From positions 868,001 to 932,000 of the forward strand of contig SAXG01000008.1 of the NCBI GenBank assembly GCA_012932865.1: 64,000 bases of DNA, read 5' to 3'. Positions 11,327 to 24,001 of this stretch are shown piece after piece. The DNA is from Amylostereum areolatum. Lineage: Eukaryota > Basidiomycota > Agaricomycetes > Russulales > Stereaceae. Below the pieces are notes generated by a model, which searched no databases, was not told the DNA's origin, and saw nothing but the letters and a program-made list of their open reading frames with translations. The translations under genes were made by a program, and so were the position numbers. Within the stretch, counting starts at the first letter, position 1, and every line of letters starts with the position of its first letter.

Positions 11327-11960
11327 ATGGGATCTATCCCACCCCCCTACCCGCCCTTCGCACTCGTCCTTTCCAGTGAACTTCCAAGCGATACTTCTCG
11401 CCTCCCCGCCTACCGCCTGTCCCACCTCAAGAGGTTTCATCCTTATGCCCGCACCAGAATGCCTTCTTCGGAGAAGCTCGCCGTTCGTACCTGTCACCTT
11501 TCCTCTGAGACGGTTGTTTGACTGACCTTCACAGATGGACGGGGACCACCGCTGCGACGCTCCTCTCCCGACGTTGCACCGTTCAAGCTTTGCATTGGTT
11601 TGTTGTTCTTTGCACGTTGGCTCTTGACACTTGCTCACACGTTTCTTGCATTCTTATGCAGACTGCGGACATTCTGGAAAACGCAGAGATAGAGATTGAG
11701 GTGGACGAAACTTCAGTCAGACTCGTCGTGCAGCAGCAAGCTCACAGTCGCAAATTCAGGGTTGTCGTTGACTATTTTGCGGTAGGTACTTTTGGTTCGC
11801 GCCTCTCTTTTACTCGTGTTAATTGGCGCATTCAATCCACTTGCTTGTTCTTCAGGCATTGCTCGCCGCTGTGCGCCACAAGTCTGACCGTGATCAAGCC
11901 GTTGAATTTCAAACCCTTCTGCCGAAGAAGAACAAGCGCAAGCTGGATCTCCTAAACTGA
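11327..11960 (+). CDS. Small conserved-looking protein of unknown function
   Basis: Four exons join in phase 0: 11327-11482, 11535-11597, 11662-11781 and 11856-11960, giving about 147 residues. It begins MGSIPPPYPPFALVLSSELP and ends LLPKKNKRKLDLLN. The middle reads ENAEIEIEVDETSVRLVVQQ, a likely beta-rich stretch, and exon 4 is basic at its end. There is no signal peptide or membrane segment. I do not recognise the family. Support comes from four consecutive introns with GT-AG ends that keep one frame, and from a 5' flank rich in pyrimidines as at other fungal genes. Confidence 0.55.
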
Positions 11961-12334
11961 ACTGGTATCGATATTGGTATTGCGATTTCTTGGTTATGGA
12001 GAGCACTTCTTGCATGCTTCAAGGCATACAACGTCTTGACGAGGTTGACGTTGACGGTTGTCACTGGATGTTGAATTGAGTATCGGCCTAGTTGAGTTTC
12101 GGAATCTCGGATTCATGATCGTGGGTGTTGCTTTCGTCTTGTACATATAGTGTCATCGCGTGTATCAAATGTTGCTGTCTTCGCTTTACAAGGGTGATAA
12201 GAAAGGATTGGTGGATAGATTGGGCATGGGGATTTCGTCGGGACTCGACGTCGCGGCGAAAAGCAAGACGCGTAAGCGCGGAACCAAATATCGCCCCACG
12301 TAACAGCGCGTCGTCACGCGTAACGTCACGTCCA

Positions 12335-12765
12335 ATGTCTTTTCTCCGCTGCATCCGTCATTCCTCAAAGACCTGTGGTTTGTTTGCCCCCTCTCGCAGA
12401 TATGCGGTCAAGGCATCAGCACCTGCCGCGTCTCCGGCGGGGAAAAACACGCCAGTGAGTGAGGAGCGTACGTGTTTCATGCCGTTTGGTATGCGCGCGT
12501 GGACTTTGACGCGTTTTGACCCATCGCAGCGGCGGCGGCGCTCTCGTCGTGTCCACCCAATACCGTTCTCACTGGCCTCAATTACTTGAAGGGCCAAGAG
12601 CCCGTCCTTGCCCTCCCAGACGAAGATTATCCTCCATGGCTTTGGGACCTCCTCAAACCGAGAGAGTTCCCCGATGACGGACCTGGAGGGAAGGGAGAGA
12701 AGATGCGCATGCGCATGGAGAACAGACAACGAATCCGGGACCAAAACTTCATGAAAACTCAGTGA
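12335..12765 (+). CDS. MRPL37: Mitochondrial large-subunit ribosomal protein mL54
   Basis: Two exons, 12335-12458 and 12530-12765, about 119 residues. The N-terminus MSFLRCIRHSSKTCG is Arg/Ser-rich and looks like a mitochondrial targeting sequence. Exon 2 encodes SSCPPNTVLTGLNYLKGQEP, LALPDEDYPPWLWDLL, DDGPGGKGEKMR, and the end ENRQRIRDQNFMKTQ. This is the conserved core of mL54 (yeast Mrpl37), a structural protein of the mitochondrial large ribosomal subunit. The donor at 12459 (GTGAGG) is preferred over the adjacent GTGAGT because only it keeps the frame. Confidence 0.9.
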
Positions 12766-13062
12766 GGCGGTCTCTGATCCTAGGAGGTGCATGGTTATTT
12801 CGGTGAGTAGGTTGTCGGGATTGCCGTGACCGTCGTGCTCAAGCTTTCTTTAGACGTATCGACTATTTTTGACCTAATTTCATGCATATTTCATACACCT
12901 TGAATGGTTTCTATCATGCTTCTCTACTGGACGACGGACCCGACGACTATACCCGCGCCAAGACGTATAAACTAGAACTCATCCGTCTGGACCATCACAT
13001 TACTTATGCACTGAGGCCATCTGCCTCTTTGGGGGAAATCATGAACTCATTATATCAACTAT

Positions 13063-15750
13063 TCACACCAGCTCGACAGCACTCCTCCGCAGTTCTTGAA
13101 CAGCCCTTTTCTCCTCCACGCCTACGTCCCCGACATTCGTCACTGTGTCTGTATCTGTCTCCCTCCTTTGCAGCCTATCCACTATTTCCTGGGCCTCTCT
13201 CGCAAGCTTCGAGCTGACCCGCAGCTGCTCGCCATACCTGATGAAGATGAGCGGTATCGGGATCAGGCCGAGGGAAAGGAATCCGAAAAGCGACACTACC
13301 GGGACGATCAACACGGGTTTGTGAAGACGAAAGTACCTAGGACTCACTTCCCCATTTCGAACCCATGGTATTGAGCAACGAGTTCGCCGCAACCGGGAAT
13401 ATCGACGCCATGATGGAGCGTGCGACGGCGTTACCGGCGGTGGCACTGCTGGCGTAGACCTTGTAGACCTGGGCCAGGCTGTTTGCCCCAAATGTGAGGA
13501 TTCCGGGCAAGAATAACTCTTCAACAGGAAGACATACTAGGTCAGGAAGCACATGAAGATGGCCATCATCGCATAGCCGAAGGCGACCCCCGCAAGTGCA
13601 GGTGCAGCCCAGTGGATTTCGGGTCCACTTGTCCTATTCGTGGTTGGTCAGACGGGATGGGAAGTGTCGGATGTGGCCAGAGATACATACCAGGCAAACC
13701 AGAACAGCGACACAGGCAACAAGGCGCTACGCACGTACGTTAGAGTTTGGAACGTTCCGCGAGGACTGGACACTGGTACGCACCAAGCTGGGAGAACAAC
13801 CTTCAAGCGTTGTTCGGCAGGGTGTGGCTCGCTGCCCTTGGGGTCGATGCCCGGGAGTGGTATTCTTGCTGTCCAACGGGTAAGGTATTCGTATGGTGCG
13901 ACCATCATCAGCATGCCGACGGGAATGGGTAAGAACATCAATCCGCAGAGGCGAAGGGGTATTTTGTGCTGAAATACACGATTAAATGAATAACTAGATG
14001 TCCAACGCGATGGACGATGAACCAATGCGTACTTGTTTGATAAAGACGACAGGGTACGCTTCAAAGAAGAAACTAAAGTGGCCAGTGCTCGTCAGGGTGT
14101 GATACTGAAACTTGACACGCGAAGACCTCACTAAACAATGGAGTAAGCCAACGACACCCAAAGCGCTGCTCCCTGGCTGATAGGTTCATGCAAAAGCATT
14201 TCTGTTCCAGTGGTCAGTTCATATAGATCGCATATACAACACCGCTTACGCATGGGGCGCATGATATGTTTCTTCATGATCTCTTGTGTATTCTGGCCGT
14301 GGCGCTCATGTGCTGCGTACGCGTTGACATTGCCTGCGGCACGGAGCTTTTTCCCGCGGCGAGCGAGGAGGGTGGGTCCATGGGTTTCTGGAAGAAAAGC
14401 GGCGCACGGCCACACTGCGATGGACAGGAAAAAGTGGGCTCGCACTACCCAGAGTCTACGGAGCAGGTGATCAGCTGATTGAAGACATTGCCTGTGAGGT
14501 AAGGATAGGACCTACTGATCTCCTTCGACTGCAGCGATAAAAAAACCCACCAGAGATCCGATACAGGGCCCGGAAAGTGGGCAGAAAAAACTTTCGACGA
14601 CACGGTGTTGGTGAGAAATTGTGAAGAAACTACCTGCATAACCAGCCACTTACTACCAGGCCATAGCTGGGTGTTTTTATGGTAAGTATTCAAGCTTTAA
14701 GGTTTCATATAAGCAGCCGCACATACCTCTGCCTTGAGCTTGAACATCATTGCGATACATGCTGCCCAGTCGTTATATGACGGATGGCCGAGATGACACC
14801 AGTAGCTTACTCCATGATCACACCCGACCCGCTAGCCGTCCATCCGATGTTAGGACAGAATAAGAGTACATAAAATCCCAGTGACGTACTTGTTCAACGC
14901 GCAGGCCGCACCACACCCCGTCAAAAAGCGGACTATATTCAATGTTGAATGCCAGAGCAGTTGACAGCAACTACGTGAACTCACAGATGAGAATCACCGT
15001 GATGTTGTTGACGAATGCCGACGGGGCCGTTGCGGCTATGATGCGTATATTGAGGTTGTATTTCGGTTCGATGGGATGGAGTACGTACCGATCATGAACG
15101 GCCAAGCCAGCGTATATGCGATCCGTCTCCCGTACATCTCCGATAAAGGGCCTGTGCCAGGAGAGTTATAAAGTTGAGTGAATGACGCTGTTGTAGTAGT
15201 ATTGACATACCCCCTAATGCATAACGACATGCTAGTATATCGCCAAATTGTATAGTATGTCGGACTCACATATCAAAGGGCCGGCAGCAAATCCGAGAAC
15301 GTATAATGTCAGTCCTGCACTCACCGTCTCCACGTTGACACCATATTTCTCTTGTAACATGGTCTGCCCAGGGGCCTTCCTTCTAGTTAGCACCAACATG
15401 GAACCAAGGGGAAGTCGAAACACACATAAGACGAGGACCCGAATACCCTGGTTTGCGTTCAGAAATCAGGCGAACATGACCCAGTCGAAAACGCACGATG
15501 TAAAAGACAAGACACAAAGCGACGCGACTACACGGATCTTCTTCCAGCGTGGCCAGTGTATGGGGTCTTCTGGATCGTCATCGGCAAACGCGACTTCAAA
15601 TCTGGATTCGCTGGCGGGGCTTGAGATGGTTGACATCAAAAAACGGCGACCGGTTCTCGGAATGACAGATAAGAAAGTGGGAGGGGATCCGGGGATGAAG
15701 GATCCGAAGCCACCATATATACGTGGGGTAGCGGGGGAAAGTTGTAACAT
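13063..15750 (-). CDS. MFS transporter, DHA1 drug/polyamine-type
   Basis: A minus-strand gene with many short exons. Exon 1 (from 15750) ends a cytosolic N-terminus carrying ADDDPEDPIHWPRWKK, typical of fungal drug:H+ antiporters just before TM1. Later pieces include TLYVLGFAAGPL, GPLSEMYGRRIAYTLAWPFM (TM2 and the RXXGR-like loop), RFLTGCGAACALN, FCPLSGPCIGSLVGFFIAAV, the large-loop LPETHGPTLLARRGKKLR, LCGLMFLPIPVGMLM, ILTFGANSLAQVYKVYASS, ARSIMASIFPVAANSLLN, and the last helix LFGFLSLGLIPIPLIFIRYG before a charged tail. Expected in the plasma membrane, exporting drugs or polyamines by proton antiport. Several internal exons (about 14.5-15.0 kb) are poorly delimited, so the exact protein is uncertain; I saw no clear nonsense mutation. 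Confidence 0.75.
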
Positions 15751-16924
15751 GGTCCTGATTGCGTGTGGTTGGCGATGATTTCAGCTTACCGATATTTAAG
15801 TCCGTTCTTTTTGACAAAAAAATGAAGGGCTCGTTCGGCAACAAAGGACACAACCAGCTCGATGGCAGGGGATCAGGGACAGCCCCGCCAACATGACAGA
15901 ATTATCTTGAAGCTTCGTTCGACCGAGCGCGCTCGAACTTCGAAACCAAGAACTGGAGAGGCGTACGCTCGGCCTCGGGCATGCTTCGGGGATGTCCCCG
16001 CGTCTCTTGACAAACGTTGTGATCTCTCTCGCCGAGGTCGGTGGAATCGCGCGACGCGGAGTTCCGTTCGTCCGCAGTGTGATCGAAGCAGAATCCTACG
16101 ACCTAAAGTAAGAAAGCCAGGTGGCCCGGGATGGCAAAAGCGAATTCTCTTGAGAAGCCACCGTCCGGCGTCGACCTTGTGGTGACTGTGACTTTGAAGT
16201 TAGAACAAGCGACGAGGAAACTAGGAGGGAAGCCAGGCTTACTTTATGCACGATATAGGCAAAGTTGCCGCCAAGAATGGTGGGACTGAACCGAAGAGAA
16301 CCTGTGGCCGCAACCAACATCGATCTCCACTTTCACCACGCCTACGCCCTTCCCATGTTGAGATTTCCTCTGTACAGTCTGACAGTGATAGGAGCCCATT
16401 TGAACCATAACTCCATAAATCAGAATCTAGTGTTCCAGATACACCAGCTGTCGCTAGTCTCCGTGGCTGACCTAACCAGAAGATAGTCGTTCTGGTTGTA
16501 GCTGTCGCAGAAGACAGTTCAGACTTGCCATCCATTATCCGGTCCCAAAAATAGAACCCAGCTATGAACTAGTTATGGTGCCCCAGTGACATTGCGATGA
16601 CAGCGCTTGGGAGGAGAGAATCGTATTGGCCTGCTTGACCGCATCCGCACAGGATCTTCCTGAGGCCTTTTTATAGCTCGACGAATTTCACAGAGAAGTC
16701 AGAGAAGAATTCATTGGGGCAGCCCAGACAGTTGTGGGAGGACAAACGTGAGGGCAGTCTGAGGGTGGTTTGGGACGGGGAAGGCACTCGAGAAAGAGAG
16801 CGCGTCATGTTTGGAAGGAGGGTCCCACGCCCCCTGGCTAGTTGCGTAACCTGACCTGTTGGGTCCAGTGCACCTTTGCTCACCGTCCGCGACGTCGAGC
16901 GCGCATGCTCTGAAGTCGTCCGTC
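15751..16924. other. Intergenic, promoters of two divergent genes
   Basis: About 1.2 kb between the start of the MFS transporter (minus) and the start of the Pns1-like gene (plus). ORFs of up to 107 codons are present but overlap and show no motif. No gene seen. Confidence 0.5.
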
Positions 16925-19727
16925 ATGACCACCTCATTCGCAACCTATGCGTCTCAATTTCTCACCCGCCAGAAGCCGAGCGGTGCCTCGAGCTTAACAT
17001 CATCTCAGCCCCTCTTCTTCTCGTTCAGCACCGACGACGACCGCTCGCGAGCAGGGCACGACGCACACGACGACCTTGACGACTTCGACGACCCGCATTT
17101 ACGGAGAAGCGATGGGGAAGGGATGTCCACGGCGGCCACACATCGATATGCTCAACGACCACCAGAGGACATAGACGAAGACGACCCATATCTCCGCCTG
17201 GACGAAGATGACCCCCGATACTCCAGTAGCTTGCATACGAAGCCCCTCCTCGCGTCGCACGCACCATCAGAACGCAACGACGAAACTGAGCCGAGCAGAG
17301 GCTGGCTTGCCCACCAGCCGACCCCCTTACGCACTCCAAGTCCTTCCTCAACCTCCTCTTCGTCCCCGAGCCCCCCTGCAGACCTCCTTACGTCTCCGCA
17401 CCGGCAGGTGCACGCCCCTCGCCGTTCAGAACCTCCTCTGCCCCCGCCGCCAGTATCGTTGTCGCTTCAATTGACCGAGTCATTACTACCACGCGATTTC
17501 AATCATCCACAAGCTCTCTTCTCTCTCCCCGATCCACGCTTCCCTGCGCCGAGAAGGAAGTACCACGACGCGCTCTACACCACCCTGTTTCTCACAGCAG
17601 CTTCCGTCGTATTCTTCTTCGCGATATTGTTACTTTTCCTGACTCATCGACCATCGCAACATCCCCGTACACGGATCCCATATACTACTCTCCTCCACAC
17701 CGTCCCCCTCCTCATAATCCTGACCTTCGTCAGCGCGGCAGTGAGCTATGCCCATATCGCTCTTCTCAGGATATTTGTCAAGCCCGTCGTCATCGGCACG
17801 AGCGTGTTTGTACCGGTTACTCTCCTCGTATCGTCCATCTGGGCATTTGTAGGGAGTTTCATGTGGGATGGCGACCAGCCGACTTGGGGTGAGACTTGGG
17901 GGTGCGCACACTTCACTGTCGTTTGCGATTCTCTCTGATAATCTTCCACAGGCTGCGCCTGTTTTCGTTGGTGCCTCTGGCGCTTGCCGTGCTCACCGGA
18001 CGACGTCTGCTTCACCTTCCCTCGCAGATTCACCACACATCCTCAATGCTGACGCTCACCACGCGTCTTCTCACACTCAATCCGTTCCTCCTCCTTCTCT
18101 CCCCCAGCGTACTGCTTGCTTTCCTCCTTGCTTCGATCCCTTTCCTCACCCTTGCGTTCCGATTGCTTCTTATCGGCTACTTCACCTCCGTTGGATCCGG
18201 TTGGGAGTGGCATGTGCGCGGATGGGCGAACTGGGCAATCGCAGGGACGGTCGCAGTATGGGTGTGGGCTTGGGGAGTCGCGAGAGGAATATGTCGTGTT
18301 TCGACTGCAGGTGTCATCGCCGCGTGGTATTTTGCAGAGTGCGTGTTCCAAAAAATCTCGGCCTCGTTTCTTCCACTGACTTCTCAAGCAGCCCGGCGCT
18401 TCCGCCTCCACCTCCTACATCAACACACACACTGCATGCTGCGTTGTACCGCGCGACACATCCTTCATTTGGCTCGATCGCCTTCGCCGCCCTACTTCTT
18501 ACGTGTGTACGGGCGCTTTCTCTCCTCGCGATCGGCCTGCGTCGTGCGCCCCTATACCTTCCCCCCGCCATGAAGATCTACGCGGGTCCGCTTCTGTATG
18601 GTACGGGTATTGCAGCGGGCTGGATAGAGACATGGGTGGGACGGTTTGGGCGATATGTCTTGATCTACGTTGGAGTGACGGGCGATGGTTTCTGGGCAAG
18701 TGTGGGCCGATCGTCAGGGTTGACCTCGGTGGACCATACGGCCACGGGGTGGAGGCGACGGTTTCAGACGGAACGTAGGTCGTTCTTACTCGGTGAACCG
18801 CGAACGTCCTAATGAACTTCGTTTTCCTAGCCCCCCTCACGATATTGACTATCGCTCCCTTGACATTGACGTTGCCTTTTGCGCTCTCAACGTACATTTT
18901 TGTCGCGCATACACTCAACGCCCCGGAGCAAGCTTTGGAAGCAGCATTCCTCGCGGGCGGCGTAACTGCCCTTGTTGGCCTATTCTGCGTTGGCCTTGTC
19001 AAGGACGTGTGAGCATCGTTGGTCTTCTCTGTACAAGTGTCGCACTGACGAAAACACTACTCAAGTGCGGACACCCTTTACCTGTGCTATTGCCTTGACA
19101 AAGAGGCTGGTGACCAGCGGCGGGCGGAGGTGTTTGAAATGGTGTGTCTAATACGCCACGCCGTCTTGTCTACCCACCAAGCTTTATCCCGTCTAGTTCG
19201 AGTATAATGCTCGCCATACAACCCAGCCGGCTCGCTCGCAGCCTTCTGCCCGTCGTCCCCTGCCGCCGCCCTCCCGACAGGCTGAACGACGCCCTTCGAA
19301 TACACAATACGAACAGCCCCCGCAACCCATCTCGCGGCGTGTAGAAGGCATGGTCAGTCCCGAATCTTCACCCGAGTTCGGCGGGCGGGAGCTCGCCGGT
19401 CCGTCCTCGTCTTCCCACCATCACGCACGGGTGCCAATGCACCACGCGGAGCCTCCGCCCGAGGAGGACCTTGACCCGTTCTTGCGGGCGGAGTCGCCGG
19501 ACGAGGAAGATGTAGACGCTGGGAAGGGCCAGAGTGCGGGATACGCGTTGGACATGGACGACGAGAATGCAAGCGTCAGTGAGCGCAGCCGAAGCCCGCC
19601 GTCGCAAATACAGATGCAGAAGTCCTCCGGGGCAGGCATGAACACGAGCGGGCGGAGGGGAAGGGACGAAGAGGAGGGGTTGGGGTCCGGGTTGGGGTCA
19701 ATGTTCCCTGGGTCGGATATTTTTTGA
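16925..19727 (+). CDS. PNS1: Pns1/choline transporter-like (CTL) membrane protein
   Basis: Six exons: 16925-17901, 17952-18338, 18392-18774, 18831-19008, 19066-19141, 19197-19727. The first about 220 residues are an acidic, disordered cytosolic domain (DDDPYLRLDEDD). Many membrane segments follow (YTTLFLTAASVVFFFAILLL, LIILTFVSAAVSYAHIALL). The CTL-type core has GLRLFSLVPLALAVLTGR, ARGICRVSTAGVIAAWYFAD and, in exon 5, DTLYLCYCLDKEAGD, the family's C-terminal signature. A serine-rich acidic tail ends at TGA 19725-19727. The ATG at 16925 (MTTSFATYASQFL) is preferred to an upstream in-frame ATG at 16859 because it opens a conserved-looking start. Family members are plasma membrane proteins related to choline transporters; fungal Pns1 has no clear transport role. 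Confidence 0.9.
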
Positions 19728-20205
19728 GAGGAGGTTGACCGATCTTTGTTGGACATGATAGAGCGTTCGGTTTATTCTGTGTTCATAGCTATGATACCGA
19801 TTTTGTTGTTCTCGTGTTGGCGTAAGTGTATATAGTCGCTTCGTGTCGACGTAATGCATCTGGTTGTATATATGTAAGCAAGTACATTTTTCAGTATGGA
19901 TGTTCATGCGGGCGGCTTTGTGGTGACCTAAAAACAGCTGCCGCCCGAGGTCCGTTCTGTGACTGGCTATAGTCCGCATGCATGTCCTCTATCTCACTCC
20001 CTAGGTGCGTTGTCCATCGTACCGTCATATTGTTCAATTCGACTCACATGCCACAGTTCAACTGGGTCTCCTCCCCGAAATTTCGTGGACGTCACCGAAC
20101 ATGTACAAGGTACCAAAAGCTGGCTGAAACCGTCCGGTTCGCCGGTTCGTCGAATGAGTCACGGGTACCCACCGGATAATGGTCAAACCGAAAGACACCG
20201 CCGGT

Positions 20206-20212
20206 TATAAAG
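20206..20212 (+). promoter_or_regulatory. Possible TATA box of the MCT-type transporter
   Basis: TATAAAG lies 98 nt before the ATG at 20310, within an otherwise unremarkable 582-bp gap after the Pns1-like gene. Position and sequence fit a core promoter. Confidence 0.4.
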
Positions 20213-20309
20213 CCATCGAGCAACAATGGCCGTACGATCGCACCTAGCCCCTCTTCAACTCCTCAGGCTATCTCTCCTTCCAGGTTAGATCTGTTTCCTA
20301 TTCTACGAC

Positions 20310-22286
20310 ATGTCCATCGTCAACGAAAGGGAGAAGGCAGACGAGACACGACCGCCGTCGCTGACATGCTCGACGCTTCATGATCGTGAAGACCGGTTCC
20401 TTGAAAAGGAGCGGGAGGACATACCGGCGGCTGTCGAGCCACCAGAGTTAGGGTCGGGCAAGTTTGACGATTTTGAATTTCCTGACGGTGGTGTCCAGGC
20501 TTGGACGGTGATCTTTGGGGTATGTGATGTCGTTCATGTACGATCTCCTGTTGATCTTGTGTGCTAACCATTTCTAGGCTGCATGCGTGACATTCACAAC
20601 GTGAGCGTGCCCCGTACGGCTTCATCCTACCTAACCTTCTTAAGTTGCTGATACTATCTCTGTTTAGATTCGGTTATGTCAACACGTGGGGCGTATGCAT
20701 CCTCCGGTTTGTTTCTCTAGACGTGTAGTGGCTGACTGGGTTTTTAGTCCTTTCAGGATTACTATGCAACCAACACGTTAAAAGATACATCGCCCTCTAC
20801 AATGTATGTCCTCGATCCTATTTAACTCATTTGGATGTCTGCTGAACTTCGTTGTGTAGTGCATGGATCGGTTCGATCCAGTATGCCCTCGTGTTCCTTC
20901 CTGGCTTGGTCGTCGGCCGATTATTCGACATCGGGTTTTTCAAAATCCCCCTGTTTGTGGCGACAGTCATCCTCGTCGTCTGCACATTCCTTACCGCTGA
21001 GTGCAAGGAGTACTGGCAGTTCCTCCTCTGCCAGGGCTTCGGCGTTGGGGTGAGTCACCCACACAGCCTCCCGGAGTTTCACCCAAGCGCTTGTGTTGAC
21101 GCCCTTTGTCCAGCTGTCTTCTGGGATCATATTTGGGCCTACCATGGGTATCGTCGGACACTGGTTCAAGAAAAGGCGGTCGACAGCGTTGGGTATCATC
21201 GCGGTTGGCTCGTCGACAGGCGGTACATTATTCCCCATCATGTTCCGAAATCTCACGGTGGTCGTCGGGTACGCCATATCTTCTCCACGGGATGAAGTCC
21301 ACTTACCTAGTACTTATGTCGTCTTTTTTCAGATTTAAGTGGACGATGCGGATCTTCGGCTTCATCATCCTGCTATTCCTCGGGATTTCGAATGTGGTAT
21401 GTACACCCCACCCCATCCCACCTCAAGTTTATCCCGCTGGCCCTCTATAACTGACATCATACCCTGATAGGTATTAAAACGACGCCTTCCCCCAACCGTT
21501 GCGTCTGGTGGACTCGTCGACTTTCGCCAATTCAAAAACCCTGCTTTCTCGTTGTATAGTGCCGCAGGCTTCATCAGTTTCCTTGGATTATATACAAGTA
21601 TGCCACCCCATATCCTGTCCCCGTTTTCTCTGACGAGAATATACAGTGCTCACTTACGTCAACGCAAGCGGTCGTCTGCAGGGCGTTGACGAGGATCTGT
21701 CCCCTTACCTCGTGGCCATCGCCAACGCGGGCTCGGGCGCAGGCCGTCTCATCGGTGGCCTGCTCGCGGATAGGGTCGGCGGGTTAAATATCATGACGCC
21801 CTTCACCGCTCTTGCGGGTATCTTCACCATCATCTGGCCTTTCGTCCATGGCAAGGGACCGGTCATTGTCATCACCCTCCTTTACGGGTTCGTTTGGTTT
21901 CCCCCTCATGCCCCCCCCCCGTTTGCTTTCATTTCGAAGACCTTACTGACGTATTTTAGGTTCACATCGGGGGCGTATGTTGGTCTGCTCGCGGGGCCGA
22001 TTATGGCGATGGGCCCAACAGAAGACGTTGGTCGCCGTACGGGTATGTACTTTACAGTCACCGCGATGGGTGCGTTAGCTGGGCCGCCCATCTCTGGCGC
22101 CATCATCGATGCCACGGGGAACTATAAAGCTGTCGGTCTGTATGCAGGTACGTCTTTACCCTCTCAGCCGTTGTGAAGATTCCTCATTACATCTATGGAA
22201 CTGTAGGGATCGCTGTGCTAATCGCCGTGGTGTTCATGACCCTCTCTCGCTACTTTGCCTTGGGAGGATGGAGAGGAAAGGTATAG
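20310..22286 (+). CDS. MFS monocarboxylate transporter-like (MCT/Mch family)
   Basis: A multi-exon gene. The acidic N-terminus leads to FPDGGVQAWTVIFG, the signature opening TM1 of fungal MCT-like transporters ([D/E]GG.[G/Q]W). Later segments are FGYVNTWGV, IQYALVFLPGLVVGRLFDIG, LSSGIIFGPTMGIVGHWF with KKRRSTALGIIAVGSSTGG, KNPAFSLYSAAGFISFLGLY, ISPYLVAIANAGSGAGRLIG-like text (here LSPYLVAIANAGSGAGRLIG), LADRVGGLNIMTP, GRRTGMYFTVTAMGALAGPP and ISGAIIDATGNYKAV. The end is a short helix (VLIAVVFMTLSRYFALGG) then TAG at 22284-22286. About twelve helices are expected. Substrate cannot be read from sequence; relatives take up or release carboxylates such as riboflavin precursors or short organic acids. 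Confidence 0.88.
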
Positions 22287-23029
22287 ACGATTTTACGAAT
22301 GATTCTTCACGAGATAATGCTTCATCACATTGGATTTATTCCCTTGCGGGGATACATGATATGTTGTCCAAGCTCCGCAGAGAATGTTCATGCCGCATCA
22401 TATGGATACGAAGGCAGTGAGCGATACACAATGACGCTTTTACAAGCCAAAGTGCGGCTGTGGTAAGTCGTCAAAGTGTTGTCTTGATTGCATTGCGAAT
22501 CGTAGTCAAACATATACTGTACTTGACTCTGCTCCGTCAAGTTGTACACCTTTCCCCGTGCCATGGCCAGACCTAAATCCACCGACCTCGTGTCAAACAT
22601 GAAAACATGACCCGTCAACCGAGCCATGAGTCCTGCGCACAGACGCCCCGCATGGAGTGCCAAGTGATGTCGCCAACCGGCAATTCGGTGGCGGATCAAT
22701 TCCACAGGGTTGCGAGATATTGGTGGCGTAAGTACCGGCAGCCAGAGAGCATGCGGGCAGAGGTCGTTGGATGGAGATGGGAACGGAACCGGAGCAGGAG
22801 TCACTAGTCAAAGGTCGCAAGCGCTGGACCCAGCATACTAGCGGAGGTTGAAAGCGACCGGAAACCGCCGAGAGGCGACGCGGAAGAGCAAGGAAAAAAT
22901 TCTGCTATCAGCGTCGACGAACGTCTCGTCAATCGATTACCAACCCTCCGCCAGCCGCCCTCACACACGCCCCGAGAACGTCGACGAATACCGTCGGCAC
23001 TTGGATCATCGAAAAAACTCTAGCCCAGC
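22287..23029. other. Intergenic; upstream region of eIF4A
   Basis: About 740 bp with only overlapping short ORFs on both strands. The last 200 bp are probably the eIF4A promoter and 5' leader. No repeat or RNA gene seen. Confidence 0.5.
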
Positions 23030-23960
23030 ATGTCAGCGTGAGTCCTTGGATCTTCCTCGGCCCTCTTGCCTTCCTCACTTCGCCTGTGGGACAGAGAAGA
23101 ACAACTCCAGGATGTCCCGGAGGGAGAGATCGAGTCTAACTGGGACCAGATTGTCGACAAGTGAGTGTTACCTCTCTTTTCAGCTGGAGCACACCGACTG
23201 ATGCGATGTGTTCAGCTTCGACAACATGGAACTCAAGCCGGAGCTCCTCCGAGGCGTTTACGCTTACGGGTGAGTTCGCAGTTCGGCTCTCTCTCTTTTT
23301 TTCCTGACCGAGACCCTAGTTTCGAGCGTCCGTCCGCTATCCAACAGCGCGCTATCGTCCCCGTCGTGAAGGGTCACGACGTGATCGCGCAAGCCCAGTC
23401 CGGAACCGGGAAAACCGCCACCTTCTCCATTTCCATCCTCCAGAAGCTCGACCCCGCTGTCAAGGGCACTCAGGCTCTCATTCTCGCCCCCACTCGTGAG
23501 CTTGCGCAGCAAATCCAAAAGGTCGTCGTCGCCCTCGGCGATTACATGAACGTTGAGTGCCACGCTTGTGTCGGCGGTACCAACGTTCGTGAGGACATGG
23601 CCAAGCTCCAGGAGGGTGTCCAGGTCGTCGTAGGCACCCCCGGCCGCGTGTTTGACATGATCAACCGCCGCGCGCTTCGCACCGATACCATCAAGATCTT
23701 CTGTCTTGACGAGGCCGATGAGATGTTGTCGCGTGGTTTCAAGGACCAGATCTACGAGGTTTTCCAGCTCCTTCCCCAGGACACACAGGTCGTTCTTCTC
23801 TCCGCCACCATGCCCGCGGACGTTCTCGAGGTCACCAAGAAATTCATGCGCGACCCTGTCCGCATTCTCGTCAAGCGTGACGAGCTTACGCTCGAAGGTA
23901 TCAAGCAGTTCTACATTGCCGTCGAGAAGGAGGAGTGGAAGCTCGACACCCTCTGCGATC

Positions 23961-24001
<41 letters not shown>

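Noticed and set aside
12358..12792. 144-codon minus-strand ORF over mL54
   Set aside because: Antisense to the conserved mL54 exon 2.
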